From Chondrosia reniformis (lineage: Eukaryota > Porifera > Demospongiae > Chondrillida > Chondrillidae), in contig OX359193.1 of assembly GCA_947172415.1 (NCBI GenBank), positions 7,434,501 through 7,498,500 of the forward strand: DNA of 64,000 bases, read 5' to 3'. Both the position numbers and the translations under genes were made by a program. Shown piece by piece: positions 43,101 to 55,774 of the stretch. The notes beneath the pieces are model-generated. The model made no database searches. It was given only the letters and a program-made list of their open reading frames with translations, and had not been told where the DNA came from. The stretch's first letter is position 1, and each line of letters starts with the position of its first letter.

Positions 43101-44877
43101 CCCTCCCCCCACAGTCCACCCTCCCCACACACAGTCCACCCTCCCCCCCACAGTCCCCCCTCCCCCCACAGTCCCCCCTCCCCCCCACAGTCCACCCTCC
43201 CCCCCCACAGTCCACCCTCCCCCCCACAGTCCACCCTCCCCACACACAGTCCACCCTCCCCCCCACAGTCCACCCTCCCCCCCACAGTCCACCCTCCCCA
43301 CACACAGTCCCTCCACATGGAGAAGTAATTCTTAAAAAGAAATAATGACATGCATTACATTAAGTATTATTGTACACTAACCAAATCAACAATGCCTTGA
43401 CACTCTTTTGGTAATTGATGAACATGAGGCGGCAGCACTGTACCACAGAATCCATAATCAATGGCAAGCACTCTAAATCTACCACTTCCTGTTACACCAA
43501 GAAGACGTGCCCGTATCCACCCAGTTCTGCAATCTGATTGGTCAATTATGTTGGTAGTATCAATGACATATACAGCACCAACTTGCAGAGGAATGGCCGC
43601 AGAAGGGGGAGGGGCCTGAGACTAGAACACAGATAGAGGGAGGGGTGAGCATCCAAACTCAGTGGTACACTAACATATAGTGGGATTGCCTAGACAGCCA
43701 AAATGTATCCAATCGGAGAACCATTCAGAGAACCATTCAGAGAACCATTCAGAGAACCAAAGCTCTATACAACCGAACAATTCAAATACCCTCAACTCTA
43801 AGTATTCAGTCCATTAAAATAAAACCTAAATATTTTCTGTCTGTCCTAGGAATCCTCAGTTTAATTAGAGGGGTTTTCCCTAGTAAGAAGAGCTCACCAG
43901 CCTTCTCAGTGCACCCTGCATTGCAGACAACTTGCTGGAGTCCACACTACTAAACACTTGACACCAGAAGTGACCTGCATCTTCAACATGGCTTATTACC
44001 ACATCTTCCTGGGTATCAAAGTCATCATAATAATGAGGCCTGTCACTTCTCCATACCACTTCTGCCTCAGTCAGAGCTTCTGACACATCTATGAAGGAGT
44101 CTCCGCCCTGAATCCTTAAACTTGCGGTGTAGATGTCCAGGTCCTCCTCATTGGCATAGCTCTCCAAAGCTGTAAAGGCCTTAGAAGCATTTGGATAGTC
44201 CAGGGAGGACATCTTTGTCATTTGTGCCACCAGCCTCCTGCCGCTGGTCAGCTGCTTGAGGAGTTTGGTAGATTGATCAGAGTAACCGTGCTTCATGTAC
44301 TGCACCTTGTGACATAAATCTATTAGAAGCATGACTCCTCCATTTCGGAGGAACGAGTAGGTATTGTCCTCATGGAGATACACCAACTTCTGTAGTGCCA
44401 ACAAGGCCTCTTCTTGTGGCCGGAAGTCTACAGTTCTATTCATACCTAATAGGTAAGACCAGCAGATCCAAGATTACAGTGCACACATAAAGAGTTACAC
44501 TTACCGCATGCAGCAGTACTAGTATTGCGTATCCCCATCGGGATATAGAGAGGATGTTTTGGTTTCAGCACGTGCATCAGCTCAGGAACTGCTCTGGCAG
44601 CGTAAAACGCATCCCTTCCTAAGTCACACTCATTTGATAGTAGAGCGATGCAGCTAGCTGTACGAATGAACATGTCGACATCGGACTTGTAGCTCCTCAG
44701 CACTCCCAAGAGAGGAAAGTGCATGGACTTTCCAAAAAAATGACTTTTTAAGAGTCTCAATTGTGTCTTTTTCTCATTTAAAAGCAGTTTCTGCAGGTTT
44801 CCAATGGCCTGAACTACCTCGTTTTGGCTTGCATGGGAGTTATTCAGTAGACTTATAATATGAGATAGTTCCGCCAT
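40176..44877 (-). CDS. Armadillo-Tudor-Schlafen (AlbA) protein
   Basis: Fifteen exons: 44505-44877, 43898-44445, 43382-43621, 42920-42989, 42745-42839, 42540-42663, 42309-42442, 42173-42249, 41982-42098, 41635-41805, 41419-41563, 40904-40972, 40744-40844, 40644-40680 and 40176-40298; 807 residues, in frame throughout. Residues 1-260 are armadillo-like helices. A Tudor domain spans about 283-398 (HFWCQVFSSVD, GWIRARLLG, FRVLAIDYGF, ARPCIMPGIKP). More armadillo-like helices lie at 410-550. From about 636 a Schlafen AlbA-type domain follows (GKIFRPTDGKDHEY, CAFLNSYSEGIIHIGI, AISGIPLNRKE, IDQCLRKEIKPLVHP, KCYIRMSKRSVSISKEIEVL). Tudor domains bind dimethylarginine, often on Piwi proteins; Schlafen domains can be RNases. 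The last splice is inferred; without it the protein stops at 40629. A role in germline or piRNA biology is inference only. Confidence 0.82.
41243..41335. repeat. Long imperfect hairpin in Schlafen-gene intron
   Basis: AGGGGTTAGCTGAGCCTCA on the left pairs with TGAGGCTCAATTAACCCCT on the right; the stem continues through AAACACAAAA/TTTTGTGTTT and TATTATTATC/GATAATAAT to a short loop. About 40 bp of stem with few mismatches, in intron 40973-41418. It could be a foldback repeat or a pre-miRNA-like hairpin. Confidence 0.75.
43016..43313 (+). repeat. C-rich minisatellite in the Schlafen-Tudor gene
   Basis: About 17-18 units of CCCCACACACAGTCCACCCT or its CCCCCC variant lie in the intron 42990-43381, which splits the Tudor domain. 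Open frames across it are spurious. Confidence 0.95.
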
Positions 44878-44956
44878 TTAAAAGTATATTTGAAGACTTT
44901 AAATGGCGTCTTGAAAATTGGGAAAAATTGTTCGTACGGTACGAAAGTATAGTATA
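44878..44956. promoter_or_regulatory. 79-bp divergent promoter Arm-Tudor-Schlafen / NALCN copy 1
   Basis: The two start codons are 79 bp apart. An inverted repeat TTCGTAC-G-GTACGAA lies at 44931-44945, near the NALCN side. Confidence 0.55.
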
Positions 44957-47900
44957 ATGGCAGTGAAGGATGAGTCCATAGAATTCACTTCAATCTTAAA
45001 CAAGTCCAAGGATATTGAACATTCGACGCTCCAGTCGCTCCACGATTCGACAGAGGCACTCGTAACTTCGAGGAAAACGTGGAGACCCCATCATTCGTCT
45101 ACTGCCGGCGACCGTCAGGCACAAAACGGAGGACGAAAAAGTCTAGCTAGTACCACTGGTGATGCAAGATTTGATTCAGAAACTAGGAACGAGAGATGGG
45201 AAAAGTTTAAACTTAATTTTCTCTATTTCGAATGGATGGTTAATGCCAAATCAGTAGGGAGGCAGATATTTCGTATTTTTTCAGCCGTAAATGTCATTAC
45301 ATTGTGCTTAAACTCTATCCCCCCATTACTTGGCCATGACACTGAAGATGTAGTGGGTTGGAGAAACTATTACACCGTGATCCTTTCAATCGACACATTC
45401 CTATCGTTATTCTACACCGTTCATTTAATCGGTAGGATCATGAATTCCAGATATTGGATCAAAAAAGTAATTTACCTGCATGCATGCGCATACACACTAG
45501 TGTATGGCGAAATGTTGAGTTATATAGACTATCTTAGTTTAGAGCAGTTTGAAAGTTATTCAATTACAAAACGTTTCATGTATGTTAACTACTTTTAATA
45601 ATTCATGTTTTCTAAACTGTGTTTCCATCGATGAAAACATGGTTTTTAAATGATGAAACCTAACAAAATAATTAATGGCAATAGTATGAGTATTGTAGAA
45701 TGGTGTACTGTACTATTATACTGTGATTTCACAATAGCGTGTTCCAGCTGTGTTTTTAGAGTCAGCTAACACAGGACATACTGCGAGTTACCATGAATCT
45801 GCTTAACATTTTCTGCATTTAATGATGATGCTACTTTTGTGGGTGAAAATGTCTAGTACACTTGTAACACTTGTAATAGAGATAATATTGTAGAGTAGAA
45901 TATAATTATGTTTGTGCATTACTGATATCTTCTAAAGCACAAAGTAGAACAAGTGTATCTTCTCTTTTTCTAGCTGGATAAGCCAATTACTTGGACATCA
46001 GACTACCACTGGTTCAGGCACCTCACTGTTGCTATAGTAACACTAGGACTGTATTATTCTGTGGCCATTGAGGTATGCATGTCTGTAAAACACCTATACT
46101 TTGTATATATTATAATTACATTTTAATTTCCTTTCTAGTCCTACAGATTAGCATGTATTGAAAAATATACAGACCCAGGAAATTGTTCAAATCCTTTCAG
46201 TTGTAATAATACTTCTATTTCATGCCCACCTCATTTCACAGTGTATTACCCATTTATCTTGCGCATTTTTGCCTTTGTGAGTGCTATTAGAGCTCTTTCT
46301 CCAGTGAAGCAGTTGACTGTACCACAGAAGGTGTTCAGTGATTTCAAGAAGTATCTCAAAGTCAAGCACCTGATCAACGTGGCTATTTTCTATCTAATTG
46401 TTGTGTTTCTATATGGGTTGATTGGTGTGTATGTTATTGGGCCTTTGAATATGAAATGCATCCGAACCTCTTATGTGGAAGGGATGAATATTAGCAGTGA
46501 CTCCTGTATTATGGCTGAGCCCAAAGACCTGCAGAGTGTGATATCTGTGCCTGATTATAACTGTAACCCAAAGTCTGAAAGAAGCCTCTGTCCTGCTAAT
46601 ATGACATGTCGGTGTGTATATCTAGAAAGGAACCAGTTACTACAGGCAGATTTTCCAAACTTAGGTAAGGAATACATTTTATCTACCCTTCCATCCATCC
46701 ACACATGTAGACTCATAAAGATCAAGAAGAAGACAAATATTCCCAGGGTAACTGATGAAGGGTGGAATTCCAAGAAACAGTTGTCAAGACTTTTCTCCTT
46801 CGACTTCTCTTCTTTTCCACTGGGCCAAAGAATAGAAGTAAAAGTAGAAAAGTATTATATCCTCATCCAAAGCTCTCACTAGGTTTAGTTCCCTATAGGC
46901 CTTTTACTGTAAAGTAGATGTAACATATTGAAAATGATATGAAAAATCTAAGATACCATTTTCCTACATGCTATATGCCTATTCTGTAAAAAGAGCCTAT
47001 AGGGGAACTAAACCTAAAGAGAGCTTTAGATGAAGATACAGTAGTCTTTTCTTCCTTCTTTTCCCTTCTTTCATCTTCTTCTCCACTGGGTCAGACAGCC
47101 GTTTCTGGGAATTCCACCCTTCATCAGTGATCCTGGGAGTCTTTGTCTTTTTCTTTATCTTGATCTTCTGTGAATCCTATGTTAGATTATTCGTGTATCT
47201 GTATATTGTATAGGACTAGCTCTACTGTCTGTTTATGAAAGTTCGACTCTGGAGCTGTGGACTAGAACAATGTATCAGGCTATTGATGGAGAAAACAAGT
47301 CAATGGCAGTACTTTTCTTCTTCACAATGGTCTTCTTCCTAGTCATTTTGGTACAAGAGAGTATTTTCTTGGTGGTTATTATCGAATCCTTTGCAGCTAT
47401 AAGGAGTGAGTCGTACATTGAGAGGAGAAAACAGGATGAAGGACCCAATGAGGTAAGCCAGCTTTATCGTCTCACCTACCTCTATTGCTTGTATTAAGGG
47501 ATGTGTTTGTGTTTGTAGTGGCTGAAGGAGGAAGGTGGCAAACTTACACTCGTCTTCAAGGAACAATCACAGCAGGTGAAATGGAGACACAAGTATAAGA
47601 AACAGTGGAAGTACTTCCAGAGGACCATGCTAATTCTGGTGTTTTTGGATGCTCTAATTATGGCAACCAGAGGGAGCTACAATATTGAGGCCTATAGTTG
47701 CTACCTTCTCTTTGTAGCTGTATGGGAGGTAAGCTATTTGCAGTGGAAGACCTATTTTGTTGGTCAATTACTACTCCTGAAATGGTTCCATTTATTGTAC
47801 ATGTGTGAATCTCTTTATTCCTTGTCTGCCTTCCTTCTAATGCAGATTATAATCAGTGTCTTGTTTGCTATGGAGGTAGTTGCATATCTTGCCTTTTACT

Positions 47901-50900
47901 GGTGGAAGCCTTTTGTGTCTCGTGTCAGTAACTGGCTATTGACCATTGTTGCTGTTGGAAGCTTAGGTTCAGCAATTTGGGAGCTTGCTGCACCCAAGGA
48001 AGAATTCACATGTAATGGGATTCCTGTATCTGTTCCACCTACTAATATTCTTATTGTTTTTCAGGTATGTAGAATGGGTGTGTCAGCATGTTATAGTGGG
48101 TGTGTCAGCATGTTATAGTGGGTGTGTCAGCATGTTATAGTGGGTGTGTCAGCATGTTATAGTGGGTGTGTCAGCATGTTATAGTGGGTGTGTCAACATG
48201 TTTGTAGTGGGTGTGTCAGCATGTTATAGTGGGTGTGTCAGCATGTTTGTAGTGGGTGTGTCAGCATGTTATATAGTTGGTGGGTCAGCATGTTTGCGAT
48301 TTCTTTCTTGTTATTCTTCATGTTTATTTCCAGTCTCTTCGTTTCATTCGACTGATCTGGTTGTTTGCTCCAATTACAAAGTTTTACCATCAAGTTATTG
48401 GCAAGAACAACCGCGTCCTGGCTATTGTGTTGGCTGTGCTTGGCTTTATATTTGTAGTGGCCACCATTAACATCCAGCTCTTTGCTTTTATAATTCCTGA
48501 AAAACAACTCTTTTCTGACATAATTGCAGTAAGTAAAATATTTAGTAAGCTACCATATGGTATACGTACGTGAGTAACAAAGTGAATATCAAACTGCAAG
48601 TAATCATCATATGATAATATAATAGCTACTGTTATGCATGAGTTTCTCACGTGTGCTGTTTTATCTGGTTTCATTCTGATTTTAACTTTAGGCCTACCAG
48701 TCTGAGTTCCAGTTACTTTTTCAAGAGGGTTGGGTGGAATTGTTAAGTGAACTAATATTTGAAATACCATTTTGGCCCTTGGTAAACCTATGGATTGTTC
48801 TTCTCCATTTTATTGCCTCTCTGGTAAGCAGTTACATGAATATCACTTTATACAGTATAAATAAAGTCAAGTAGAAGCTCTCACTTCCTTAGATCATTTT
48901 AAATTTTTTCACTGCCATATTTTTGGATAACTTGGATTTAGAAGAAGAAGAAAAAATTGAAAAGTTAAAAGTAAATGTATACTTATATAGGTCACATGAC
49001 TGTCACATGATATGCATGCTAAAATAGGCTACCTTAGAAGCAAAAACAGAAGAAACTGTTAAAGTACCTAAGTTATGGGAATTGTCTACAAAAATTGGAG
49101 GAGGAGCTGAGACTGTGAAGGTTCCTGAGCAGAATGGATTTGACGCTCCTCAAGTAAAGTACGTAGGTTCATTCAACTTTACTCTTTTATCTGCCAATTG
49201 CAGTGGACATTTTGTGTCAAGTATTAATGTGAAATGTTTATTAAAATGTGTTTGTAGAATGTCTACTGCAAATGAATTCCTGAATACTACTGATGTAAGC
49301 AAGGAACTATCTGCCCACAGAGGCTGGCTAGATGAAGAAGAAGAACCAGAAGGCTATGTAGCCTCCTTTATCCCACCAAAATCTTCAAGACAGCAGCTAA
49401 TTACCCGCTCCAACCAACTCGATGAACCCTTAAAGTGGGACAGAAGACAGAGGCAGCAGACAGTGAACAATCTTGTCCAACAGCTGAAGATCATTAGAAA
49501 TATGCACAGAGTTGACCTTGACAAGGACAACCGAGACCTGGATCAAAACACTGCCTTTCAAAGTCTTAGACAGAGAAGGAGTGAAACTAGACCAACTAAT
49601 GTGAAGATTAATGAGCTGAAGGACAACCATCGCTGCTTTGACCGAGCCCTGTTTCTCATGACTCCTAACAATCCGATTAGAAAGCTCTGCTCAAAGATCC
49701 TTACAGCCAAAATGGATGAACCTGGCTATGAGAGTCATGGCAGGTCCATCTGGAAAGCCCCTTTCAGGAAAATTAAATATTACGTTCAAGTTATTATCAG
49801 CCTACTTCCTTATTTCAGTTGGTTCATGTTCCTGGCCACTGTTGGATTGATCTTACTGCAGTTTGTAGAGGACATCCCCACAGCCCCTGGTTCCGCCTCC
49901 TACAATGTTGTTCCTTCAACATTCTATGATGTCACTCCTGAAGTGACTTCTTCAGTTACACAATTTCAGAGCTTTCGCTTGTCGCATGACATTCTCTTTA
50001 TTGTTATCACCCTTATGGAGTTGTTGCTGAAGATTGGAGCCAATGGGCTATTGTGCAATCCTTATGCAGCCATATCAGGTATCTTTGATGTCCTGGATTG
50101 GATCATTGTCATAGCAACCACAATCAGGGTCATCATAGTATCAGTAGATGTAGGGACCCTCACTGGTCCCAGTAGGGAAGTAATGGGCGTCCTTTTAATC
50201 TTGTGGTCCCTGAGACCACTGAGAATCATTTCTATCATTCCTTCTGTCAAAGAAGTGCTTTTGGACCTTTGGCGAGGCAGGAAAAAGTTTTTCTTTGGAT
50301 TCGTCATGTTCAATGCATTTGTGTTTGTGTTTGCTAGCATGGGAACACAGCTATTCTCTGGAGCTCTTGGAAAATGTAATGATCCAGATATTGAACTGGA
50401 AGAGAGTTGCACTGGAGAGTTTGAAATGAATATTTTTCTTTCCCATGATATCATGTTCAATGAACCAAGTGTAGCTATCACGGTCCCCAGAGTATGGATA
50501 CAAGAGCCGAGGGATTTTAGATTTAGTCATATTGTGAATTCAGTTGTCAGTTTATTATCATTGTTGCCTTTGGAAGGATGGCTTGTACTTAGGGACTATC
50601 TTTCAATTAGGCAACTGTTGTTTCCCTTGCCTTCCATATCACTGGCCAATGTCGAGCTTATCATATTCACCCATGTGTATATATTCATTGGTGTGAACCT
50701 TGGACTGACGCTCTTTGTGGGAATTGTGGTGGCAAACTATAGTGAGAACAAGTCCAATCACGCTGCACTCCTCACTGTTGGACAAAAACAGTGGCAAGAT
50801 CTGAGACTTCGCATTCGTTTAGCATCACCAAAGAAAGTTCCCCCTGTACCCCCCGGTGAGTAAACAATAATTGGATAGATTATTACATTTGCTGTAACCT

Positions 50901-53900
50901 GTTGCATGTGATTTCTTCTCTCTTTAGAGGCAAATAAGCTGAAGTACTTTCTTTACCATTTTGTCAGTGATACCTACCACATTGGCAACCAGTGTGGATG
51001 TCCCTTCAACATAAGAATATTCAGAGATTCAAGTTCCTTTGTCATTTTAATAAATGCTCTCACACTCTGCATCCGATGGGCAGACAACATACCAGCTATT
51101 GAAGTGGCCATTTCCTTCTCAATCATATGTAATGCCTACTTTATATTTGAGGTAATTAAACTCCTTATATCCTTGTACCCTGTCAATATCTCTTTGTCTC
51201 AGTAGGTCCATCCCACTTAGCCTTTCACACTCCCACTTAACTCCTCCCACTCCCACTTAGCCCTTTCATATAACTCCTCCCCTAGTTAATACCCTCCTCT
51301 TCACATGCACCTCACCACATTGACAACTTCCAGCATCTCCCGTATTTTTTGTATCTGTTTGTAGACAATTCTGAAACTAATTGGTTTTGGCATAAGACCC
51401 TATTTCTACAGTGTCTTAAATCGGCTGGAGTGTGCCCTGAGCATATTCAGTTTTGCTTACATAATAGTGGCCATTATCAGTCTCTCAGATCAGTCCCTCA
51501 TCTCCTATGAAGTACTCAGCCAGATTGCCTTAGCTTCTGCTGTTACTAGGTGGTTCACCCTGTTAGGGAAATATGTGAGTCTTGACTGCCCTCATAATAG
51601 ACACAATAATTATATTAGCCATTTTCAGTTTAACGCTATATATTATTTTTGACTATTAGAAATTTTGGTAATAGTTAAATACAAAATCTAAGTGTACCAT
51701 AATCCTTACTATTTTATATAACAAATATAACAAATAAGTGTAAAATATGTATCTCTTCCCCTTTCAACTAATATCTTTGCTATTCTTCTTCTCATACATC
51801 TTCTTTTTCTGTTCTAACTGCTACAGGAGGTGTTGACAACCATCTTTAGGGTGGTTGTAATAACATTGTTTAATACTGTCTCTCTTATGCTGCTGTTGGC
51901 AGTAGTTCTCTTTACCTATGCTAACATTGGAACTGCCCTCTTTGGAAGAGTTGAGAAAGGAGAAGGAACAGAACTCAAGTTAGTTTACTTCCATAGAATT
52001 TTGTCTCCAATGCATTTTCATATTATATAACTTCTTGAATCTTCCTATTTAGAAATGCTAATTTCAGGACGCACGAGAACTCTCTATTCCTGGGTATCCG
52101 CATCATGACTGGTGAGGACTGGTATCAGTTGATGGGAGATGTCTCTGCTATACCACCTTACTGTTCCCCTGATTTCTCCAATTGTGGCTCACCCTGGTGG
52201 GCACCCATCTACTTCTTGTCCTTCTTCTTTACTGTAATATTCATCTTCTTGAACCTTTTCAAAGCTGTTCTTTTGGAAGCTTTCTCAGTGTTCTACAATG
52301 AGGATGACACTGTGTTGGACCACAAGTTTGTGAAGACCTTTAGAAACAACTGGATAAGATTTGATGGTCAGGCAAAGGTCTGGTACTTGCCAAGTACTTA
52401 TAGGGACATGGTTGACTGTGTAGGAGATTAAGGAAACATATACAAACAGAATAGAATATACTTTTTCGTAAAAGTCTGTATAGAGATTTGGATGATGATA
52501 AAATTGCATGCATGACTAGTAACTTGGACTCTCTAATTAGCCCTCAAATGATTTTATTTTCTGTGAGAATATAATTTGTTTACGCTTTCTAGTGTATTCA
52601 TAAGATTTAATATATAAATTTCAGTTCATTTAATATCTTCTCTTCTTAATGCATTGTATACTCCATTTGCAATACTACAGGGATCCATTCCTTTGAAGGC
52701 AGTGAAGTTCTTCATAAGATCTTTACCATTGACTCAATACTATAGTTACTTAATCAATGAGAAGACAGGAGAAAAGGTTAGTACATGTACGTACTTACAG
52801 TTAAACTATGCAAGGGATGTAATTGGACTCGGGCTGTACAGAAGCTGTGGTGATAAGTACTATTCCAGATCAGCCAAGTGATCAAAGTCTAATTCTGTTT
52901 AGTTGATAAATAAACTTTTTTCTTGATATTTAACTGTGTTTTTGTTTTAGGATCGGTGTGAGGTGGAGGTCAACCAGAATGCTTTGGTTTTACGTGAGGT
53001 GTACAGTGAACTGGTATTGACACAGTATCCAGAAGGCCCAGAGCTTGATTGTGATGAAGAGGTCAAGCAGAGGGATAATAAGGCAGAACACAGAAGAATA
53101 TCTTTTAATACAGTTCTACAGTGAGTGCTAGTCAAAAGGGAGGCAGGCAATGCAAGAAGTTGCACATAACATTAGACAGTATTCTTATTGGTTAAACCAT
53201 ATTTAGAGACCAGTGATGGTAGAACAGTGAATTATTAAATCTCAACTGTGCATAATTGAGTTCTTCTTCTGTTGTACAGGGTACTGGCCTACAGAGCCGA
53301 AGACATACACAAAAGGTTGAAACCAAATGAATTGAGGGAGAGGATCACGTTGGAGCAAAGTGTACAGGAGGAGGTAAATTCTGTCATTATTATTGAGATT
53401 TTGTTTTGTTGAAATTCTCTTTATGTCTTCTCTGTAGGTAGCTGCTCGCTGTATTCACCTCTGGATGAAGAAGTACCTTAAACCAGTCCTTGAGAGTGCA
53501 ACAAATCAGGTACCCTTAATATATATATACACATTAGACAGTACGGTAGTACTCTCTAAGTAGGGATATATATATGTATATGACATATGTCTATAATATG
53601 CTTTGGTTACTCTATTTTAGCCCTTCTCACCTAAATCAACACCAGAAATCCAAAGTACGTACATATGTCCAGTACTGGAAGAGATCAAGTATACTGAGAC
53701 CGTTAGGAATTCACACTTTCTGTAGATGGCAGTGTCCTTGCTTACATACTCTCCTTTAGTGTTTGGATACTAGCAATCCATACAAATGTAGAGGATACTC
53801 TAAGTATTGTTGTTATCTACCAATGTATTACTTGGTTAATGCATATTTGCACTCAGTATGTCCTATTAGTATGTCCTATTAGTATGTCCTATTAGTATGT

Positions 53901-54217
53901 TTCACCACTATTGGGCTCCTATTTGTTATGTAGCTCTTATTGTGCCCGATCAACCAGTAATAACTACCTCAGAACATTTCTCCACTACTGATGATGAAGA
54001 ACCGGCTTCATTTCGTCCTGGATGGCTATCCCTACCTCCTAGATCAGCTCAGCAAATGAGCACTAAATCTTCCCATCCTGATGCATCTGCCATGGCTCCT
54101 GCTCCGCCAATGAATGTATTTATAGCTGCTGAGGAGGAGGAAGAAGACCCAAATCATGCTTGGTTGGAGCAACAAATGATGTATGAATCAGATGATGATG
54201 AACTCTTCAATTTATAA
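44957..54217 (+). CDS. NALCN: NALCN-type sodium-leak channel, tandem copy 1
   Basis: Twenty-one exons: 44957-45466, 45974-46072, 46139-46664, 47214-47452, 47519-47728, 47846-48064, 48334-48528, 48692-48823, 48893-48970, 49028-49158, 49258-50855, 50928-51151, 51365-51574, 51827-51978, 52053-52377, 52681-52776, 52951-53120, 53280-53373, 53438-53509, 53621-53654 and 53934-54217; 1865 residues. Four six-helix repeats are present. NALCN hallmarks: [74 protein letters not shown] and a C-terminal EEVAARCIHLWMKKYL. The pore residue is Glu in all four repeats (codons at 47252, 48725, 50573, 52114), so the filter is EEEE where vertebrate NALCN has EEKE. S4 segments carry few arginines. The Met at 44957 matches the start of copy 2. 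Family knowledge: NALCN sets resting sodium leak with UNC79/UNC80/FAM155. Confidence 0.95.
46718..47172. repeat. Foldback element in NALCN copy 1 intron 3
   Basis: Outer arms are inverted copies (GATGAAGGGTGGAATTCC near 46750-46770 against GGAATTCCACCCTTCATC near 47108-47125). Inner arms (TAGTTCCCTATAGG and CCTATAGGGGAACTA) continue the symmetry. Related pieces occur at about 1085-1215 and 20535-20620. Absent from the matching intron of copy 2. Confidence 0.8.
48065..48290 (+). repeat. About 22-bp minisatellite in NALCN copy 1 intron 6
   Basis: About nine to ten units of GGGTGTGTCAGCATGTTATA plus GT begin right at the donor of exon 6. The same array family is in copy 2. Confidence 0.9.
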
Positions 54218-54789
54218 TTTGCACCTAATTATTAAATCAACTTCATAGCATAGTTTATCTCACGTGTATATATGAACTGTTTAGAATTTCTGCTGTATAT
54301 TTTGTATTCCATGCATACCGTGCAGAATATACTAACCATTTTGTGTCTTATAATAGCATATATTCCATTTGACAGAATTTCAGCACTAAATAGACTGTAT
54401 ACATATAGACTTAATGCATGTGGTAAGATAGGTAGAGATAAAAATTGAGTATGCTTTACAGATGTATGTGAAAACACTTGTGATAGGCGTATCATCTGTA
54501 CTTAGGAATATATAGGATATTTTAAACTGCTGTAACTCATGCTGATCAATTTCTTGGGTTAATATCCTTACAGCAAAGAGGTCTGATTTTAGTTTCATAT
54601 CTTTTCATTTGATAGAGTTACTGTACAGCACTAGAAGTACAACATTCTAGATCTGGTATACAAAGTCAATACATCCTGTAAAAAGTTTTTTTTGAATTCT
54701 CTTCAGTATTAATTTTACATATCACAACGAGAAAAAAGAAGAAAAAACGACCCAAGTGTGTTTGGAACTCGATCGGTTCCCAGACCCTT

Positions 54790-54891
54790 CAACAAATATC
54801 GCGATATGCTAACGATAAGGAAAAAAGAGAAAAACGTCCATTCTCAGTGGGTTACAACAAATATCGCGATATACTGACGATAAGAAAAAAG
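54790..54891. repeat. Direct pair with ATATCGCGATAT palindromes
   Basis: CAACAAATATCGCGATAT at 54790 is repeated at 54855, each followed by a CT-ACGATAAG and an A-rich tail. The offset is 65 bp. The core is a perfect 12-base palindrome. Confidence 0.85.
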
Positions 54892-55774
54892 AAAACAACC
54901 AGTCACGTTAGCCAGCAGAGACTGCTGTTACCGTCGAGCACCACGAGGAGGTGTGACTTGGATTTTGCTCGACGCAGGGAGTTCACGTTACCATCCACAA
55001 TGCGAGCCGTCCTTCCATCGCTGGTCGTCTGGGGCCAGGATCGTTGATCGTTCTTTAATGGCCTGCAGCAAATCCAGAGTTGACTTAGAGGAAGAACAAT
55101 AGATTTGGGAAGGCATTATGTTTTGAAGGTTCGATTAATAGCCCGGGGTCTAGCTGTTCTTCAAGCGATGATTAAAGCTTTTACTTTTGTATTTAGGCTT
55201 GTAAATGAAACGAAACCCGAGTTGAAAGACGATGTGGACAGTTTTGTTTTAATCCGTTTAGGGTATAAAGGGTCGAATTTGTGTGTGAGCCTGCTAATCT
55301 TCAGTGTCTACCACAATGATGATCATTAATGAATACAAATAATAGCAAGATGACTGATAATAAAAGTAGATAAGTTACAAATTAATCGTGTATATACGTA
55401 GCATAGGATGGTGCTTTGGGGGCGATTGGTAGACACCTGAATACACTTAACTGTTAGGCCATGCAAATTTGATTCACAGTTTATCGTCCAGCAGTTTCGA
55501 AAATAGCATGAGGGAGGGAGGTCAAAATGCAATCAGTCATCAGACATACAAAACCAACTGAGTTGAATTTTTAATAAAGAAACAACAGTAAGTTGAAAGT
55601 AGAACACAGTATTAAAGTTGAATATTAATTACAAAGGAGCACAGAAGCAAGTTGTAACCAGAAGTCATTTGCACCTATTTATATACATGAATAATGAAAG
55701 TTGGACGGCATGCCCAAAAAAGCATACGAGCGGGCACGATAAACTGGGAATCGAATTTGCCTGGCCTTATGTTA

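Noticed and set aside
42859-43351. Gly/Trp-rich and Pro/Ser-rich ORFs
   Set aside because: Frames through the C-rich intronic minisatellite; only 42920-42989 is a real exon, in another frame.
44918-44956. Upstream start for NALCN copy 1 at a TTG codon
   Set aside because: Copy 2 shares only the sequence from the ATG at 44957; TTG starts are rare in animals.
54847-55329. Small plus-strand ORFs in the NALCN spacer
   Set aside because: No domain, no exon signals, composition unlike the neighbouring genes.
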